Shown here: positions 1 through 6,922 of the stretch, piece after piece
Position numbering within the stretch: the first letter of the stretch is position 1
Layout: the number at the start of each line of letters is the position of its first letter
Assembly: GCF_015667795.1 (NCBI RefSeq)
Contig: NZ_JADPEL010000028.1
Span: 1-40,340, forward strand
Length of the DNA stretch: 40,340 nt
Reading direction: 5' to 3'
Source of the DNA: Clostridium sp. D53t1_180928_C8
Lineage (GTDB): Bacteria > Bacillota > Clostridia > Clostridiales > Clostridiaceae
Notes under the pieces: generated by a model
Seen by the model: the letters and a program-made list of their open reading frames with translations, nothing else
Databases searched by the model: none
Told to the model about the DNA's origin: nothing
Made by a program: the position numbers and the translations under genes

Positions 1-92
1 TAGTATACATAGAACTTGAAGAAGGTAAGTATGTAATAAAGTTAATACCTGTAAAAGATAGTTACTCATATATATACGCATATAAGAGATAG
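1..92 (+). CDS. 3' end of an unidentified gene (partial)
   Basis: An open frame enters from the left edge and ends at a TAG at 90-92. It gives about 29 residues with alternating charged and beta-prone residues (VYIELEEGKY, then IKLIPVKDSYSYIYAYKR). The fragment is too short to assign. The small peptide gene that follows starts 12 bases later with its own ribosome binding site, so the two are probably cotranscribed. A phage structural or accessory protein is only a guess, based on the Mor-like and recombinase genes downstream. Confidence 0.5.
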   Translation, partial: VYIELEEGKYVIKLIPVKDSYSYIYAYKR

Positions 93-104
93 GAGGAGAA
101 AGTT

Positions 105-188
105 ATGGATATTATAACAGTAATAAAAGTTGTTGGAACAATACTAACAGTTGTGGCAAGTTCAATAGAAGCAACAAGTAAGAAGTAA
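105..188 (+). CDS. 27-residue hydrophobic peptide
   Basis: ATG at 105 lies 6 bases or more after a strong AGGAGGAG ribosome binding site (about 91-98) and the frame ends at TAA 186-188. The peptide begins MDIITVIKVVGTILTVVASS and ends with a polar IEATSKK tail, so it is one hydrophobic or amphipathic helix with a short basic end. The size and shape resemble small holin-like peptides, type I toxins or PSM-like peptides, but I do not recognise a specific family. The stop codon lies inside a run of 7-bp repeats, and a strong hairpin follows at 212-254, so this is the last gene of its transcript. The ribosome binding site is the best evidence that it is real. Confidence 0.5.
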   Translation: MDIITVIKVVGTILTVVASSIEATSKK

Positions 189-210
189 GAAGTAAGAAGT
201 AAGAAGTAAG
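177..210 (+). repeat. Heptanucleotide tandem repeat AGTAAGA (about 4.9 copies)
   Basis: Four full copies and one six-base copy of AGTAAGA run head to tail across the stop codon of the small peptide gene. Because the unit is not a multiple of three, copy-number change would alter the local frame. The stop is in the second unit, so most changes would fall after the coding sequence. Confidence 0.8.
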
Positions 211-211
211 G

Positions 212-254
212 TATCATCACAATTAATAAGAATAATAAATTAATTGTGATGATA
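212..254 (+). terminator. Perfect 16-bp hairpin after the small peptide gene
   Basis: The arms 212-227 and 239-254 are perfectly complementary (core ATCATCACAATTAAT) around an 11-base loop. The T9 run lies about 18 bases further on (272-280) instead of directly after the stem, so it is an atypical intrinsic terminator. It marks the end of the upstream transcription unit. Confidence 0.55.
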
Positions 255-301
255 TTATAACAATAAGCTAATTTTTTTTTATAACAATAATAAACTACTG
301 T

Positions 302-351
302 AAAATATCGTTGGAATAGTAGTGTCGATATAACGATAGTGACGATATTTT
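302..351. repeat. Imperfect palindrome, copy A
   Basis: The arms AAAATATCGT (302-311) and ACGATATTTT (342-351) are perfect inverted repeats. The right half (CGATAGTGACGATATTTTCA) is nearly identical to the right half of copy B at 2405-2448, just upstream of the recombinase gene. After copy A there is a GGAG-like sequence but no start codon, so it may be a relic of a duplicated recombinase leader or a second binding site. Confidence 0.6.
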
Positions 352-1086
352 CAGAAGAAATAAGATTGAGGAGAAATAATAGAAGAAGTCTAAGTAAAGA
401 TGTAATTTATCTTAAACATAGGATAAAGAGAAAAATTGTAATTACAATCAATCTAAGTACACCTAAAAAGCAATGATAGCACATCAGAAAGCAGAGATTT
501 TAGAAAATGTGAATAAATGTAGCCATAGTAATAAAAAACTGCGAAGAGATGGTAAATTGAATGTTTTCTAAATAATATTGTAAGCAATAAAGAAAAATCA
601 GTGAATAATAGCCTAACAACTATGCAAGCTAGGATAACAAGGCATGAAAGACTATGAGATGTTGAATGTACAGGAAATCCTAAGCTCAATAATTCCAGTT
701 GAAATCAAGGATAAGTCATAACATATAATATGTGATAGGAAAAACTAAATTCACTAAAAAATAAAAAGAATTGAAATAATAAAACATAAAAATAATGAAA
801 ATTGGAACTTGGGAATATGAACTAAGGACTTGGGACTTGGAAAGAGTAACGGGGGGATAGGGGGGCTAAAGCCTTATAATAAAATAAGAATTGAAATAGA
901 TTAATAAAAATCTATTTCAATAAAAAATAAAATAAATAATAAAAGATAAATATAATCAGAATAAGTAAATACAATAATAAAATAATTATAAATAAAAATA
1001 AATGATTAATAAATTTCAATAATAATAAGTAATAAATAAAATAGAATCAATATATAACGATATAATCAAGAAGATATAATAGCTGT

Positions 1087-1424
1087 ATCAATTAATGCAA
1101 ATAGAATTAATAAAATCCAATAAATCAATAATAGATAATAAAATCATAATAGAAGTAGATATAAATATAATCTATCAATAAGAGAAATACATAGAAAAAC
1201 AAATATGTAAGAAGGTAAAAATCAAGAAAGTAAGAATCAATAATAAGAGTAAAAATAAAAGCAAGAAAAAAGAATGGGGAATAGATTAATAAGAAGTTAT
1301 AATAACTATACCAATTGATATCAATAGAGTTAAGAAAGCCTAATAAATTGCAATAGATAATAAAATCACTCAAAGAGAAGTAGATAAAAATCCAATCTAC
1401 CAATAAAGAGAAATACATCAGAAA
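1087..1424 (+). repeat. Degenerate direct duplication (about 1087-1199 and 1308-1424)
   Basis: The two segments share ordered blocks including ATAGATAATAAAATCA, an AGAAGTAGATA block, and CAATAA(A)GAGAAATACAT. They are offset by roughly 220 bases. Similarity is clear by eye but interrupted by small indels, so the duplication is old or unconstrained. Confidence 0.55.
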
Positions 1425-1562
1425 GCAACAATAACATACTAGAAAGCAGAGATTTCAGAAAGTGAGAATAAATAATAACACTCAAAATAAAAACAACAAA
1501 GAAAGACTAAATCAACTGTTTTAACTTATGTAATGAAATATATATTATAAATCTGAGTAAAG

Positions 1563-1600
1563 AGTTAATGTTTCTAATAAAAGAAGCATTAACTATTTTT
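1563..1600 (+). terminator. Leader hairpin with U-tract before the Mor-like gene
   Basis: A 13-bp stem (AGTTAATGTTTCT at 1563-1575 against 1582-1594, one G-T wobble) with a 6-base loop is followed by T5 at 1596-1600. It ends about 10 bases before the AGGAGGGG ribosome binding site of the gene at 1621. It could stop upstream transcription or attenuate the regulator gene. Confidence 0.6.
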
Positions 1601-1620
1601 ATATTTTAGGAGGGGTAGAT

Positions 1621-1872
1621 ATGAATAAGTCAGATTATAATGGAGTATACGAAGAGTTAGTCGAATTACTAGGATTAGAAAATACATTAAAAATACATAA
1701 ATATTTCAGAGGTCAACAAGTGAACTTTCCAATGAGATTATATTCTAAAGAGTACATAGAAGAATATCTTATAAAGAATTACAATGGTAAGAACTTGAAA
1801 GAATTATCTAAGAAGCTAGATTACACAACTAATTGGTTGAGGAAGATGTTAAATAAGATTGAATTTAGTTAG
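1621..1872 (+). CDS. Mor-type transcription activator-like protein
   Basis: The 83-residue protein matches the compact Mor/C activator pattern of Mu-like phages, which bind DNA as dimers to switch on phage genes. An N-terminal dimerisation part carries the signature of a conserved GLENTLKIHKYFRG stretch followed by a VNFPMRLY strand-turn (about residues 18-42). A C-terminal helix-turn-helix is suggested by the segment around residues 55-80 (NGKNLKELSKKLDYTTNWLRKML). The start at 1621 follows a strong AGGAGGGG site. In clostridial prophages, small Mor-domain proteins commonly lie near recombinase or late-gene control regions, which fits the recombinase at 2484. The target promoter is not evident. 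The family call is by motif only. Confidence 0.7.
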   Translation: MNKSDYNGVYEELVELLGLENTLKIHKYFRGQQVNFPMRLYSKEYIEEYLIKNYNGKNLKELSKKLDYTTNWLRKMLNKIEFS

Positions 1873-2483
1873 TGTAGTATTGGATAGATAAAGTTTGTAA
1901 GTAGGTCTAACTTAGGTTGAATAGAAGTAAAGAAAATCAACAAGTTGGATGTAAGGACATATTAAATTTCTAAATAGGGGTAAAAAGAGTTACATAAAAA
2001 GATAATGTAGGTAAGAAAAGAGTGAAAGCTCTATGCGACCATACGTCCAAGGTCAATGAAATTAATAATAGAAGAAGAAGGTAATAAGTCCTAAATAGAA
2101 CCAGAATCAAGACTAAGATGTATAATTCCCGTAAATCCCGAAAACCCGTAAAAAATAATATGTCTATAATAAACAGGAGAAAAATAAATAAGTTTTTTAT
2201 AACAATAATAAAATCTTACGGGATTACGGGGAAAATGGGGAAGTAAGATGAATCCAATAATAAGAGCGTAATAAATGATTGGGGGGAAAGGGGGCAAAGT
2301 AGTAGAGAAAAATAAAATAAAAAAATAAAAATTTATATTTTATAAATAAAACTTTTATCTACTTATCTACCTTTCCACCTTTAGTATCTAAGAAAATTGT
2401 AATAGAAAATATCGTCATAACCGTAGTACCGATAGTGTCGATATTTTCAGTAGAAATAGGTTAATGATTATAGGAGAATAAAA
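1873..2483. other. Non-coding stretch upstream of the recombinase
   Basis: There is no supported gene. The stretch contains an interrupted inverted repeat (CCCGTAAATCCCG near 2127-2140 against CGGGATTACGGGG near 2219-2231), several G-runs up to G6-AAA-G5 at 2281-2294, a TTTTTTATAACAATAATAAA block also found near 275-294, and palindrome copy B at 2405-2448. The shared blocks suggest that this stretch and 260-390 derive from a common ancestor. Confidence 0.55.
2405..2448. repeat. Imperfect palindrome, copy B (possible recombinase site or operator)
   Basis: GAAAATATCG (2405-2414) and CGATATTTTC (2439-2448) are perfect arms, with partial symmetry continuing inward to a central GT at 2426-2427. 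The element ends 35 bases before the recombinase start. A symmetric site of about 44 bp beside a large serine integrase gene is the size and place expected for an attachment-site-like sequence. A repressor or regulator site is an equal possibility. Confidence 0.4.
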
Positions 2484-4160
2484 ATGAATATAGATAAAGT
2501 AAATAAGATAGAACAGGTTGCTATATACTGTAGAGTAAGCACAATAGAACAAGCAGAAGAAGGATATAGTATAGATGAGCAAGAAAGACTTCTAAGAGAT
2601 TGGTACAATAAAATGAACTATTCAGTATATAAAGTGTATTTAGATAGAGGAATAAGTGGTAAAGATATAAAAAATAGAGCAGCATTAAAGGAACTTCTAA
2701 AGGATTCAGAGGAGAGAAAGTTTCAGATGGTGATTTCTTGGAAGATTAATAGAATCAGTAGAAAGCTTTCAGATGTTCTAAAGATAGTAGATATACTAGA
2801 GCAGAATAATATAGATTTCAATTCTTATTCAGAGCAGTTTGATAATAGTACTCCAGCAGGAAAAATGCAATTTCAGATGATGGCATTGATAGGAGAGTTT
2901 GAGAGAGGTACTATAGCTCAAAATGTAAAAATGGGAATGTGTGCAAAAGCAAAATCAGGAGAATGGTGTGGAGGTAGAGTTTTAGGGTATGACCTAGTAC
3001 CAATAGATAGTCAAGAAGGAGCTAAAAGAAGAAAAACTAAATTAAAGATTAATGAAAAGGAAGCAGAAGCAGTAAAATTTATCTTCAATGAATATGGTAA
3101 TGGAAAAGGATATAAAGCTATTACTAATCAACTGAATAAGCTAGGTTACAAGACTAAGAAAGGAAATGATTTTTCGGTAGGTTCAATACGAGAAATTCTA
3201 ACTAACCCAGTATACATAGGAAAAGTTAGGTATAATGTAAGACAGAACTGGTCAGAGAAAAGAAGAAGAAATATAAATGCTAATCCAATAATAACAGATG
3301 GAATACATGAACCTGTAATAGATGAAGGGTTATGGGATAAGGTACAAGCAATAATGGAAAGTAAGAAAGGTAAGCCTTCAAGAATATATGATGGTGAGTA
3401 TCCACTAACGGGAATACTAAGATGTCCTAAATGTGGAGCGGGTATGGTTATTTCAAGAACTACCAATAAGTTAGCTGATGGAACTAAGAAGAGAATAGCT
3501 TACTACTGTTGTGGAGCATGGAAGAATAAAGGTACAAGTGTATGTAATTCTAATACCATAAGAGTTGATAAAGCTAATGAGTATGTATTTAGCAAGTTAT
3601 CAGAATTACTTTCTAATGAGAAAATGGTTAAATCTATAGTAAATAACATTAATAAGGAAAGACATAAAAAGATAAATCCAGCTAAGAAGGAGTTAGAAAG
3701 AATAGATAAAGAGTTAGAAAAGATAGATAGGAAGAAAACTAAACTTTTCGAAGCATATGAGGAAGAAGTAATATCTAAGGAAGAGTTCAAGGAAAGAAAA
3801 GATGAGCTAAATAAAAGAGCGCAAAGTCTTCAAGAGGAAAAAGAACCATTTCTAGTTACACTTTCAGATGATGTAAGTGAAGAAATACCATATGAATTCA
3901 TAAAGAGTATATTAGAGAATTTTAGTAAAGTTCTAACAGAGAGTGCAACTAGAGAGCAACAGAAGAAGTTGCTTCACATTATAATATCAGAAATAACTAT
4001 AAATGAAGTAAGGGAGATAGATTCAATAAAATTAAAAATAAATGATAGCTTGGTTGAATATATAAGTAAAGAAGAAGGAGTATTTATAGAGGGTACTCCT
4101 TCTTCTTTTATGTTAAGAAATGTTGGAGTAAAGACATTAAATTTAGATATTGCTATATAG
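2484..4160 (+). CDS. Large serine recombinase (site-specific integrase)
   Basis: This 558-residue protein has the large serine recombinase architecture. It starts with a resolvase-like catalytic domain with nucleophile Ser19 in the AIYCRVST motif and the conserved SGKDIKNR and RISRKLSD segments (about 10-160). A recombinase domain follows (about 180-300), then a zinc ribbon with CPKC at 314-317 and cysteines at 342, 343 and 354. A Lys/Glu-rich coiled coil (about 390-450) and a C-terminal tail complete it. Such enzymes join attP and attB through a covalent serine-DNA intermediate and move phages or integrative elements. The start follows AGGAG at about 2472. The 3' end of the gene contains a perfect 15-bp hairpin. 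With the Mor-like gene it marks the edge of a mobile element whose body lies to the left of the window. Confidence 0.92.
   Translation: MNIDKVNKIEQVAIYCRVSTIEQAEEGYSIDEQERLLRDWYNKMNYSVYKVYLDRGISGKDIKNRAALKELLKDSEERKFQMVISWKINRISRKLSDVLKIVDILEQNNIDFNSYSEQFDNSTPAGKMQFQMMALIGEFERGTIAQNVKMGMCAKAKSGEWCGGRVLGYDLVPIDSQEGAKRRKTKLKINEKEAEAVKFIFNEYGNGKGYKAITNQLNKLGYKTKKGNDFSVGSIREILTNPVYIGKVRYNVRQNWSEKRRRNINANPIITDGIHEPVIDEGLWDKVQAIMESKKGKPSRIYDGEYPLTGILRCPKCGAGMVISRTTNKLADGTKKRIAYYCCGAWKNKGTSVCNSNTIRVDKANEYVFSKLSELLSNEKMVKSIVNNINKERHKKINPAKKELERIDKELEKIDRKKTKLFEAYEEEVISKEEFKERKDELNKRAQSLQEEKEPFLVTLSDDVSEEIPYEFIKSILENFSKVLTESATREQQKKLLHIIISEITINEVREIDSIKLKINDSLVEYISKEEGVFIEGTPSSFMLRNVGVKTLNLDIAI
4068..4108. 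repeat. 15-bp perfect hairpin inside the recombinase 3' end
   Basis: AAAGAAGAAGGAGTA (4068-4082) and its exact complement (4094-4108) surround an 11-base loop and lie within coding DNA for residues about 529-542. The right arm is pyrimidine-rich and ends in CTTTTA, so it resembles a terminator, although it lies about 50 bases before the stop codon. Confidence 0.75.
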
Positions 4161-4265
4161 AAATAATAGAAAATAAGGGAGTATTGAGAGTGATAATAAT
4201 AAATATTATAATATAAATTATTAAGAATCTAATTAAAATTTATATCAATAGAGGTACGTATATTT

Positions 4266-4571
4266 ATGAGAATAAGGGTAATGTTATGGATTTTTACTAT
4301 TATGATGTTAATAGTATATTGTTTCTATGTTTGGCTTGGATTTACAGGAAATATAATGTGGATGCAGAGTTTTAGTGAATCAGTAAGATATCATGGATAT
4401 GAGTGGAAGAATATAGGTACAATTTTTTACTTATTCTTCTTCTTGGGAGCATTTTTTATTAATCGAAGATTAGTTGAAAAGTTTATGAATACTAAAAGTA
4501 GGATATTATTTATTATACCAATAATACTTTTATGGGGGATAGAAATTGTAAGGTTATTTAATATAACATAG
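4266..4571 (+). CDS. Small three-helix membrane protein of unknown function
   Basis: The 101-residue product has three hydrophobic segments at about 5-26, 50-66 and 80-98, with a basic start (MRIR) and a basic loop around 67-79. I do not recognise a family. The start at 4266 follows a modest GAGG at 4251-4254; Met6 at 4281 is a possible alternative. It is the first gene after the recombinase and may already be host DNA or an accessory gene of the element. Confidence 0.55.
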   Translation: MRIRVMLWIFTIMMLIVYCFYVWLGFTGNIMWMQSFSESVRYHGYEWKNIGTIFYLFFFLGAFFINRRLVEKFMNTKSRILFIIPIILLWGIEIVRLFNIT

Positions 4572-4704
4572 AAGATAGAGTATGTTTAGTTTGCTTATAT
4601 ATGAGTAGAGAGCGAAAAGAGAAGTTGTTATATAATACATAATTCTTTTAAACAAAAATTAATATTTAATTAGATAAATTGGAATTTTTAAGTGAGGTGT
4701 AATC

Positions 4705-5349
4705 ATGCCATTTTTTGATGATATACGATATAAGAATAAGTCAATAGCTGTAAGCAGACAGAGTTTTAATACGATTGCAATATTGTTTCTAGGTATAGTG
4801 TTAGGAGTATTTTCAAAGTTCTTAGATACTACTGCAAGAAATGAATTGCCTTATATACTTGAACATTTAGATGTTACAAACTTTCTTGGAAGATTTGCAA
4901 TTTGGATATTGATAGCTGTATGCGTCTCAATTTTTAGTAATTCTCCACTCAGAGCATCAATTAATGTGTTTATGTTTTTCATAGGAATGGTATCAAGCTA
5001 TTATTTGTATTCAAAATTTGTAGCTGGATTTTTCCCAAGTAGCTATGCGATGATATGGTTTGGTTTTACAACCCTTTCACCATTATTGGCATCAATATGT
5101 TGGTATGCAAAAGGGGAAAGTAATTTAGCATTTATTCTTTCTGTGATGATAATTGCTGTGCTGTTTAATATGACATTTACTTATGGATGGATTTACTTTG
5201 ATATGCGTTCAATATTAGAACTTATAGTGTTTATCTGTGGACTGATAGTCTTAAAACGCAATAGTATCAAAGAATCCATTGCAATGTTGATAATAGGAAT
5301 TGTATTGGCGTTTGTACTTAACTGGATAATTCCATTTCACTTTGGCTAG
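4705..5349 (+). CDS. Multi-pass membrane protein of unknown function
   Basis: The 214-residue protein has a hydrophilic start of about 20 residues, then six or seven hydrophobic stretches covering the rest. These include a strand around residues 24-40, one at 65-80 and a pair near the end that finishes in FVLNWIIPFHFG. I see no catalytic motif. It starts with ATG at 4705 after GAGGTG. The codon choice includes more G/C-rich codons than the recombinase, as in the AraC gene that follows, so the two may have arrived together. A structured element lies between them at 5387-5476. Transport, sensing or immunity roles are all possible and none is shown. Confidence 0.7.
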   Translation: MPFFDDIRYKNKSIAVSRQSFNTIAILFLGIVLGVFSKFLDTTARNELPYILEHLDVTNFLGRFAIWILIAVCVSIFSNSPLRASINVFMFFIGMVSSYYLYSKFVAGFFPSSYAMIWFGFTTLSPLLASICWYAKGESNLAFILSVMIIAVLFNMTFTYGWIYFDMRSILELIVFICGLIVLKRNSIKESIAMLIIGIVLAFVLNWIIPFHFG

Positions 5350-5670
5350 ACAAATTACAGGTTAACTAATAGATAAAATATAAAAACCTCACTTACTGCC
5401 AATACGGAGAACCGTATCACAAATAAATGAGGGAAATGGTCTTGGTCAAGTTATTTCAAGGGCTAAGACTATTTTTATTGATGAAAATATATTTACAAAT
5501 TATGTTATAATTAATTTTAAGTAAAAGATAAAAATGAATTTGTATAGTGATTGAGTTATTTATAAAGAGTGATTACTACAACCCGATATAAGAAGACAAT
5601 TAGAGTCGGGAAAATATAGGTGTTTGTCAATATAATGTAATTACAGCGATATGGAGAAGGAGAAAATCTT
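5350..5670. other. Intergenic stretch with two hairpins and a possible promoter
   Basis: The stretch holds a nested stem at 5387-5432, with outer CCTCA/TGAGG and inner ATACGG/CCGTAT around an AGAA loop. A weak GTCTT/AAGAC stem at about 5439-5469 is followed by ATTTTTATT, a plausible weak terminator for the membrane protein gene. An extended -10 box TG-T-TATAAT at 5503-5511 lacks a clear -35. A 5-bp CCCGA/TCGGG repeat lies near 5583-5611, upstream of the AraC gene. No small gene is supported. Confidence 0.45.
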
Positions 5671-6510
5671 ATGAATGGTTGGAATGAAGGAATTACTAAT
5701 GCAATAGCATATATTGAAGAAAATTTGACTGAAGATATTAATATAAATGAAATAGCCGATAAAGCATATGTGTCAAGTTTCTACTTTCAAAAAATATTCA
5801 ATATATTATGTGGATTTACAGTAGGTGAATATATAAGGAAGCGTCGTCTGACACTTGCAGCACAGGAACTTTGTTCTACCAATATCAAAGTGATTGATGT
5901 TGCGATGAAATACGGTTATGATTCACCAGATAGTTTTGCCAGAGCGTTTGCTAAGTTTCATGGGATAAGTCCTTCTATAGCAAGAGAAAAAGGTAGTAAA
6001 TTGAATTCTTTTGCACCGCTGAAAATTAAACTTACATTGGAGGGTGGTAATATGTTAGAGTACAAGATTGTTGAAAAGTCGCAGTTTACAGTAATGGGAA
6101 GAGCACGAAAGTTTGATAATAAAACTTCCTATAGTGAAATTCCTAAGTTTTGGCAGGAGCATATGGAAAGCGTTGAGAACAAAGTTGTGTGTGGTATGTA
6201 TGGAATATGTATAGATAGTGATGGAGAGAATTTTGATTATTTAATTGCTGATAACTATATTCCATGGAATGAGATTCCGGAGGGATATGAAACAAAAGTG
6301 ATTCCAGCAGGTACATGGGCAATATTTCCTTGTCGTGGGTCATTACCAAAAGCATTGCAGGATGTGAACACAAAGATATGGAGCGAGTGGCTGCCGTCTT
6401 GTAAGTCATATAAGCTTGTAGGTAACTACAATATTGAGATGTACACACGACCTTGTGAAAATGAGGATTGTAACTATAGTGAAATTTGGGTACCTATAGA
6501 AAGAGTGTAA
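5671..6510 (+). CDS. AraC-family regulator with GyrI-like effector domain
   Basis: The 279-residue protein has an N-terminal AraC DNA-binding domain (about 8-105) with two helix-turn-helix units. The signature segment is VIDVAMKYGYDSPDSFARAF followed by FHGISPS. A GyrI-like or Rob-type small-molecule binding domain (about 130-277) begins MLEYKIVEKSQFTVMG and includes the IPAGTWAIFPCRG strand. Proteins of this build bind a small, often hydrophobic compound and activate drug or stress genes. It starts at ATG 5671 after AGAAGGAG. The gene uses CGT, CTG and CCG codons and is visibly richer in G/C than the window, which suggests transfer. The preceding membrane protein is the nearest candidate partner, but the genes are about 320 bases apart. 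Confidence 0.85.
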   Translation: MNGWNEGITNAIAYIEENLTEDININEIADKAYVSSFYFQKIFNILCGFTVGEYIRKRRLTLAAQELCSTNIKVIDVAMKYGYDSPDSFARAFAKFHGISPSIAREKGSKLNSFAPLKIKLTLEGGNMLEYKIVEKSQFTVMGRARKFDNKTSYSEIPKFWQEHMESVENKVVCGMYGICIDSDGENFDYLIADNYIPWNEIPEGYETKVIPAGTWAIFPCRGSLPKALQDVNTKIWSEWLPSCKSYKLVGNYNIEMYTRPCENEDCNYSEIWVPIERV

Positions 6511-6724
6511 CTTTTTATTTATAGTGCCAGTACAACAGTAACGTTAACTAGAGTGATATTTTTATATAACTACAAATTAAAAAGTAATAATGAAAATATT
6601 TAAAATTAAATGATATAATATTACAAAAAAATGCAAAAAAACTAGAAATAATATATTTATATTAAGTTATTACATAAGTTTTAAAGTATAAATTAAAAAA
6701 ATAGATAAAATTGTAATATAATTG

Positions 6725-6753
6725 TTTACAGAGGAAAGTTTTTTATATATAAT
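6725..6753 (+). promoter_or_regulatory. Consensus vegetative promoter TTTACA-N17-TATAAT
   Basis: TTTACA at 6725-6730 and TATAAT at 6748-6753 have exactly 17 bases between them. Transcription should start near 6760, giving a leader of about 160 bases before the hexosaminidase gene. Confidence 0.65.
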
Positions 6754-6815
6754 ATGATAGAAAAGAAAAAATTAAAATTAATATTTGATTTAGAGCGTGT
6801 TACCAATAGAGCACT

Positions 6816-6848
6816 AGCTTTCCTATATTTATAGGAAAGCTTTTTTTT
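6816..6848 (+). terminator. Intrinsic terminator in the hexosaminidase leader
   Basis: AGCTTTCCTAT (6816-6826) pairs perfectly with 6831-6841 around a 4-base loop and is followed by eight Ts. It lies 75 bases before the gene start and about 60 bases after the promoter. The preceding GCGTGTTACC and two TAGAGC copies could form an alternative structure overlapping the left arm. Confidence 0.8.
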
Positions 6849-6922
6849 ATTCAATTTTTTTACAAATAATACAAATAAATCAATAAAATTTTAATTTTTA
6901 TTAATTATATGGAGGTAATAAT

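Larger units (their letters stand above)
189..1620. other. A-rich non-coding stretch with degenerate repeats
   Basis: No convincing gene is present: open frames on either strand are low-complexity and lack ribosome binding sites. The plus strand is strongly biased to A over T. Contents are the hairpin 212-254, a palindrome (302-351), a G6-ATA-G6 tract (851-865), two degenerate direct copies of a segment of about 115 bp (about 1087-1199 and 1308-1424), a further repeat pair (about 482-519 and 1434-1471), and a hairpin just before the Mor-like gene. It may be decayed phage DNA or an untranslated RNA region. Confidence 0.6.
6511..6922. other. Leader region of the hexosaminidase gene
   Basis: There is no gene here. 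The first 200 bases are AT-rich with nothing I can assign. A consensus promoter (6725-6753) and an intrinsic terminator (6816-6848) follow, then about 60 bases to the GGAGG site. This layout, promoter then terminator then gene, is that of an attenuated leader or a separate RNA of about 90 bases. Confidence 0.6.

Noticed and set aside
453-689. Minus-strand open frame
   Set aside because: Ser/Leu/Tyr-rich low-complexity translation of A-rich DNA with no ribosome binding site.
1125-1418. Minus-strand open frame with poly-Tyr/Phe/Ile content
   Set aside because: It arises from A-rich direct repeats on the plus strand and has no start signal.
2091-2297. Minus-strand open frame with Pro-rich start
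   Set aside because: It reads through the inverted repeats and G-runs; no ribosome binding site or recognisable domain.
6785-6848. Firm assignment as a BglG/GlcT-type antiterminator target
   Set aside because: GCGTGTTAC is shared, but the right-hand half does not match well and no antiterminator gene is nearby; kept only as a hypothesis.
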